Origin: Lunularia cruciata
Taxonomy: Eukaryota; Streptophyta; Marchantiopsida; Lunulariales; Lunulariaceae
DNA: 64,000 nt
Assembly: GCA_948567375.1 (NCBI GenBank)
Contig: OX419758.1
Coordinates: 37,019,001 to 37,083,000 of the forward strand
Direction: 5' to 3'
A program made the translations under genes and the position numbers. Below are positions 59,420 through 64,000 of the stretch, one piece after another. A model generated the notes under the pieces. That model saw only the letters and a program-made list of their open reading frames with translations, did not search any database and was not told the origin of the DNA. Position 1 is the stretch's first letter; every line of letters starts with the position of its first letter.

Positions 59420-60560
59420 GTCATCTTTTATGAGATGACATTTTGCAAATGGGTATCAAATGAAGGTGCAAGCATGTATTGAAGGACGAGTCTATCATCC
59501 TCATTGATAACAAATCCATTGGAAGTGGATACAATAGTAGAGGATAACCTCTTAAAATAATTGATAGGAACAATAGATTGAAAAACCTTTCCAAGTGCCT
59601 TAATGGATGTAGAGGAAATAGGAGTGGAAGTAGTACTCCTTGGGCTCTCAATAGGTGGTATAAAAACCAAAATTTTCAAGCTAATACAAACCAAGAGGGT
59701 AGCTCATCAAAGATAGCATCCAAGCTAATATAAAATTCATTGTTACCATACTAGAACATTTATAACCTTTGGAATCTAGAATCTATCCAAAAAAATACAC
59801 TCCTCATCTTTGGATCTTATTTGTTATGCTTCTCATCAAGAATGTACAAAAGATACAACCAAAGACCTCAAGGAAGGAATAGTTAGGCTTATTGCCTATT
59901 AACACCTCCAAAGGTATACAAGATTGAACAACAATTAATGGTGTTTGATTCATCAAGTATACAACACGTGCAATAACTTCAGCACAATAAACCTTAGTCA
60001 TGTGTTTCTTATTAAGCATGGCACATGTTGCCTCTACTATGTGATGATTCTTTTCCTTTGCAACTCTGTTCTATTGTGGACTATAGGTGCACATAGTTTG
60101 TCTCAAGATACCTTGATCTCTTGAGTATTGGTCAAATTCCTTAGAAAGGAACTCTCTTCATCCATCAGATCTCAATTGAAGGATACAAAAACTGAACCAC
60201 TTCTCTATTAGTCTTTGGAAAGGTATGAATGTTGAAAGTACTTCTGCAAAAGTCTTACTTTTCAAAAAATAGACCCAATTATAGCAAGAGTAATCATCAA
60301 CAAAAGACAAAAGTAATGGCAACCACCATTGTCATTACTTGTGTCTTTATTGATGATTACTCTTGATAAATCTCAAGCTCAATTTAAAAGCACTCCATAT
60401 ATTAGTATGCACTTATTCTAGGAGTTTGCTAGCAATTCTACCTTGGACAGTAAAGGGTTTTCTAGCTTGCTTGTCAAATACTTGACATACTTCACATGTG
60501 GTAGAAGCATCAACCCAACAAGTTTGGGTAATTCAATGACCAAACTAGAGGAGTGAAGAC
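59420..60560 (-). pseudogene. Copia integrase remnant
   Basis: The core near 60230-60310 reads FVDDYSCYNWVYFLKSK (first Asp), then LRSDG near 60170 (second Asp), TYSPQ with a broken AERKN block near 60040-60090 (Glu), and MNQTPL...PLEVLIGNKPNYSFLEVFGC at 59804-60019. 59421-59694 is the Ser-rich linker to RT. A snap-back inverted repeat lies at 60285-60365. Confidence 0.83.
60285..60365. repeat. Inverted repeat within copia integrase
   Basis: Arms 60285-60319 and 60333-60365 pair over about 33 bases with two differences and a 13-base loop. Both arms correspond to the same integrase segment (VDDYS), so a piece of the gene is repeated in inverse orientation next to itself. Confidence 0.88.
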
Positions 60561-61299
60561 TTTTCAAACTTTGGGGGTTCATGTGCCTAATCCACTTGTG
60601 CTAGATGATAATTTCAGATACTATTGGACCATTGTGTTTATACATGATAAATTGTAAGGGAGGTACAAAAGCATCAAGTTGAATCAATACATCACTTGTA
60701 CTACCTTGTGCTATAAGGTTACCATTAGCATTTTAAATAAAGCATCCATCTTTGCTAAAGTGCACTTGCATACCTTGCTCTACCAATTACCCCTATAGAT
60801 AGCAAGTTTTTGGATATGGTTGGATATGGAGAAAATTTTGTAATCCTTTGAATAAAGAATGTGAAATAAAGAGTAAAATATGACTTGTATGTTGGATCTA
60901 GTGCTTAGTGTCATGTCCTATCACCATGTATCATGGCATATCAATAGGTTGAAAGGTAGTGAACCATTATGTGGTATCATGTGGGAAGTGGCACCAAAAT
61001 CAATCACCTAGTCATTTTCAAGCTAGAATGTTGTGCAACTTTGGTGAGTGACTACCAATTGTTATTTGATGTCTTTTGTGAAAACATAACATACCTTATT
61101 GCTTGTGCTAGTCATTTTGCTTCTTGAAGTAAAATATATTAATGTGCCCTTGTTGACAATAGTAGTTGTAAGTATGGGTGCATGTCATCTATTTCGTCCT
61201 CTAGTATTCTACATCTATTGTTGCATTGCTCTACATCCACAACTAAGACAATTGCCAATATCATGAACACCACTTCTTGTAGCATTCTTACCTCAATGT

Positions 61300-62330
61300 C
61301 TACCTCAAAATCCTCCAATCATTACAAAATACAAGCCTTTTAGGACACTCTATGAAGAGTAAGAAGCACTTTTCAACAATCACATCTCCTCACCAAGTAG
61401 CATTATAACCAGCTCATCCTTCTTTGGAATCGTTTGGCTCTATAGGTGAAATCAATATCACAAATTGCTTGTAGTTAGGTATTAGATCTTGCAACAAATC
61501 TACAATTAGCACAATTGGATCAATTTTTCCTTCATATAGGCAAATTGATCAACATTTCTCTTCATGTGGTTAACATCATTATTAATGCATATTGAGTCTT
61601 TCTTAGCAATCTTACACTCTTGTAGCAATTGCAATTTTTTGGCTTTTGTTTCAAGCTGAAATAAATTTGCTAGAGCATCCCAAGTTATCTTAAGAAAAGA
61701 GAAGTCATGAATTTGACCAATAATTGACAATGAAACATACAACACAATATACTAGAGTGCTTGAAAAAATCTACATGTCCATGTTTCATATGTTGTTTCC
61801 AATATTCATCATTGGCAATCACAATTGGTTATGTATCCTCTTCTATCACAAGAATCCCATAAATTTTGACCTCAAGGGAATATTTGCATGCAAAATTTCC
61901 ATATTGTTCAATTAAGCTTGTAAAGTTTTTCTCTAGTGGTCATACACATGGACTCTACAATTGTCATAATCTCAAAATTGTAGCACTTGTACTTCCAAGA
62001 ATAATCAAGAACAATCAATTCAAGTATATCAACAATATTGACAAGACATGAAATTCTGAGATAAATAAAAATGGGATATCTTGACCCATAAAATCTAGAA
62101 ATAACATTTTCTTGAAGGTGACCTTGCCCAATACACTAGCAAAAAAACATACAACTCCAATTGACTTGGAAATTTTCAAATTGGAAAATTACTAATTTCA
62201 TGATTACTAATTAATAATTTCCTTTTTTTGCCAAAGGTGGCCTTTTGCTCCCAAAACTATCATTTGGCCCTTCAAAACAATTGCATAGTTTTTCAAAAGG
62301 CATTACTAATGGTAGAACAACCTTTGAATG
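61300..62330 (-). pseudogene. Copia Gag remnant
   Basis: Minus strand at 61506-61745 reads ITWDALANLFQLETKAKKLQ and later VDQFAYMKEKLIQL, typical of copia Gag. Upstream, to about 62000, EVKIYGILVIEEDT and DEYWKQHMKHG fit the Gag N-terminal part, with stops. Confidence 0.7.
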
Positions 62331-63066
62331 TGTAATACCAAGAACTAGACATATCATCTAGAGGTGAAAATTGGCTTGGTAACATCTAGAAGTATGTTAT
62401 GTCTGATGTGATATGTAGATCAGATAGAGGTGTCACCAACTGAGTACTTATACTAATGTGGAAAGAGCAAAAAATAGGCTCAATTTGTAATACCAAAAGC
62501 TAGACATATTATCTAGAAGTGAAAATTGGCTTGGTAACATTTTGAATGATGTTATGTATGATGGGCTAGGTAGATTAGATAGAGGTGTCACCAAAAGAGG
62601 ACTTTTACTAATTGGGCAAGAGTTATAAATAGCCTAAAACCTTTAGAGCCAATTTCAAAGGCCTAAATGGATGAATAAGGCCTCAAAAATGTGTAGATCC
62701 CCCCCAATGAAGGAAAGGCTAGCCTTTCTTCATCCCAAGCTCATCTTATTGAGAACTTTCTAATTTTACCCCATCCATGCAATTTGGAGATTCCTATAGG
62801 AAGATTCTATTTGATCACAGATGGGTTTACAAACCAGATAAGATTAAAACTGACATATCACCCATGTATGCAACTAATCTAAGGGTAGAGCTCTTTGACA
62901 TGTCACCAATCCTTGTATCTGATCCAAGTATGGAGTTTCATTTAGAAGATTCATCCTTGTTATATGATACAATCAAGGTGATCCTTTGGGGCATCAAAGA
63001 TTGAGTACAAAGCTTTGTGTTTTCTCCGCTGTTTCTATTAAGATCTCTTATCCTCATAAGATTACA
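62331..63066 (+). mobile_element. Family A solo LTR with duplicated start, inside copia
   Basis: Begins TGTAATACCAAGAAC; about 160 bp later the LTR start recurs (TGTAATACCAAAAGC near 62489) and then runs to CATAAGATTACA. It has the same double-start form as the A2 5' LTR. Flanking 5-mers GAATG and ATATT do not match, so no target duplication is visible. Confidence 0.82.
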
Positions 63067-63300
63067 ATATTTCACAAAAATTTAGTGTCTACCAAACTTG
63101 ACAATTATGAGCAAGACATGTTTATGAATTGGGCATATAAATTTTGTGAAAAAAATGCAATCCTGACTTCTAAAATTGCAATTTTAGCTCAAAAGTGGTG
63201 CAATCAATGACTTTGATTGCATCAATGGAACCTTCAACTCTCCTATTACTCTCATCTATCTTTCTCTAGGTGAACACATCCTTACTCGACCTCTCATCTT

Positions 63301-63310
63301 TCTCATACCA
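63301..63310 (-). other. Copia primer-binding site
   Basis: The minus strand reads TGGTATGAGA, one change from the initiator tRNA-Met site TGGTATCAGA, directly beside the TG of the right LTR at 63311. Confidence 0.72.
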
Positions 63311-63530
63311 TGTAAAAAAACATGATGACCAGACCAAGACTCCAAGACCATTTATAATAGACAATGGAAGAGAGAGCACAAAAGGAAAATAATCAAGAAT
63401 AAATAGTGAGAGGGAATTTTTCTTGTACATATATGATGTATATATGTATCTTAAACCCTAATAAACTGTACAACAAGAACCAAGTTACTAACCAAGTCAC
63501 TAAGAACTTGAGATAGTATAAATATTTATC
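63311..63530 (-). repeat. Copia 5' LTR, right end uncertain
   Basis: Begins TGTAAAAAAACATGATGACC and follows the left LTR to about 63530, after which similarity fades. Confidence 0.7.
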
Positions 63531-64000
63531 AATAGAAAAGGACTTGAAAACCTGTATAGTTAGATGTGTTTCAAGTCTATTACAAGTAATGACAACACAA
63601 AGACAAATTAAAAAATTAGTTCACATTGGAGGGTTTTGATGTATCTACATGGTTTTGTTTTCATCCCTTACAAGTTTTATAATAGTTTGGGAATTTTATA
63701 TTGGTGTGTTAAGAGGCAATCTGCAATTTTGTATGGGGTATGTACCAATAACTGTAAACTATTGGGCTTTCTTTGCTTGTTGGATGTCATGTTTTCAAAA
63801 TCTCCCATACAATTTTCCATGGACTATGTTTTACATGATTTGATCTTGTGGATCGTTTTTTATGGATCTTGATATCATTTCCTTAAAAATTCCATCAAGA
63901 TTAGCATTCCTACTCAATTGATTAATCCAGTTTAAAGAATAATTCTATAAAGCATATCCTAAACAATAAGTGTTTTTCTCTCTCCTTGGACTTCCACAAT
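63531..64000. other. Unassigned AT-rich DNA
   Basis: A 78-codon frame is present at 63636-63872, hydrophobic and T-rich, with no family signature. I do not support a gene. Confidence 0.5.

Larger units (their letters stand above)
57511..63530 (-). mobile_element. Decayed Ty1/copia element
   Basis: Minus-strand order gag, integrase, RT, RNase H is the copia order, with integrase before RT. The left repeat (57511-57770) pairs with sequence from 63311 on, and a primer site lies beside the right repeat. Stops are frequent. An A-family LTR interrupts the leader at 62331-63066. Confidence 0.86.

Overview
This window looks like a repeat-dominated stretch of a land-plant nuclear genome. The evidence is a plant-type trihelix DNA-binding gene, a BolA gene with GT-AG introns, Ty3/gypsy chromoviruses primed by initiator tRNA-Met, a Ty1/copia element, and a 200-base assembly gap of N. 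The species cannot be fixed from sequence. Protein phrases in gypsy family C remind me of elements from early-diverging plants (bryophyte, lycophyte or fern), but that is only an impression.

Layout. 1-11017: a plus-strand Ty3/gypsy chromovirus (family A, copy A1) whose 5' end lies outside the window. A complete minus-strand chromovirus (family B, copy B1, 1534-7863) sits in its reverse transcriptase/RNase H region with a perfect 5-bp target duplication. B1 itself holds a 689-bp solo LTR of another family (D) in its gag. A B-family solo LTR (9510-9913) also sits in A1. The 3' LTR of A1 carries a 213-bp AT/GT microsatellite. 11018-20450: a low-copy island of different composition with the only convincing host genes, a trihelix (SIP1-like) gene and, 150 bp further on, a three-exon BolA gene; the reading phase allows the two to be one fused transcript. 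20450-33311: degraded copies of family C (gypsy), two more family A copies (A3, A2), and two B solo LTRs. 33312-39009: AT-rich, almost featureless. 39010-45705: an A solo LTR and a second B element (B2) that lacks its 5' LTR. 47256-55349: a long decayed C element (C2) with both LTRs and a PHD-finger remnant after the integrase. 57511 to about 63530: a decayed minus-strand Ty1/copia element with an A-family LTR inside. The rest is AT-rich and unassigned.

How the pieces work together. The retroelements are non-functional: all coding regions carry stops, frameshifts or deletions. Families A and B end pol with a chromodomain (targeting to modified chromatin), while C carries a PHD-finger-like module. 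The B LTR holds runs of three to five contiguous nGAAn/nTTCn units upstream of a TATAAATA box, a canonical heat-shock element layout, so B may be or have been heat-responsive. The host island holds a probable nuclear transcription factor and a small Fe-S/redox-linked BolA protein.
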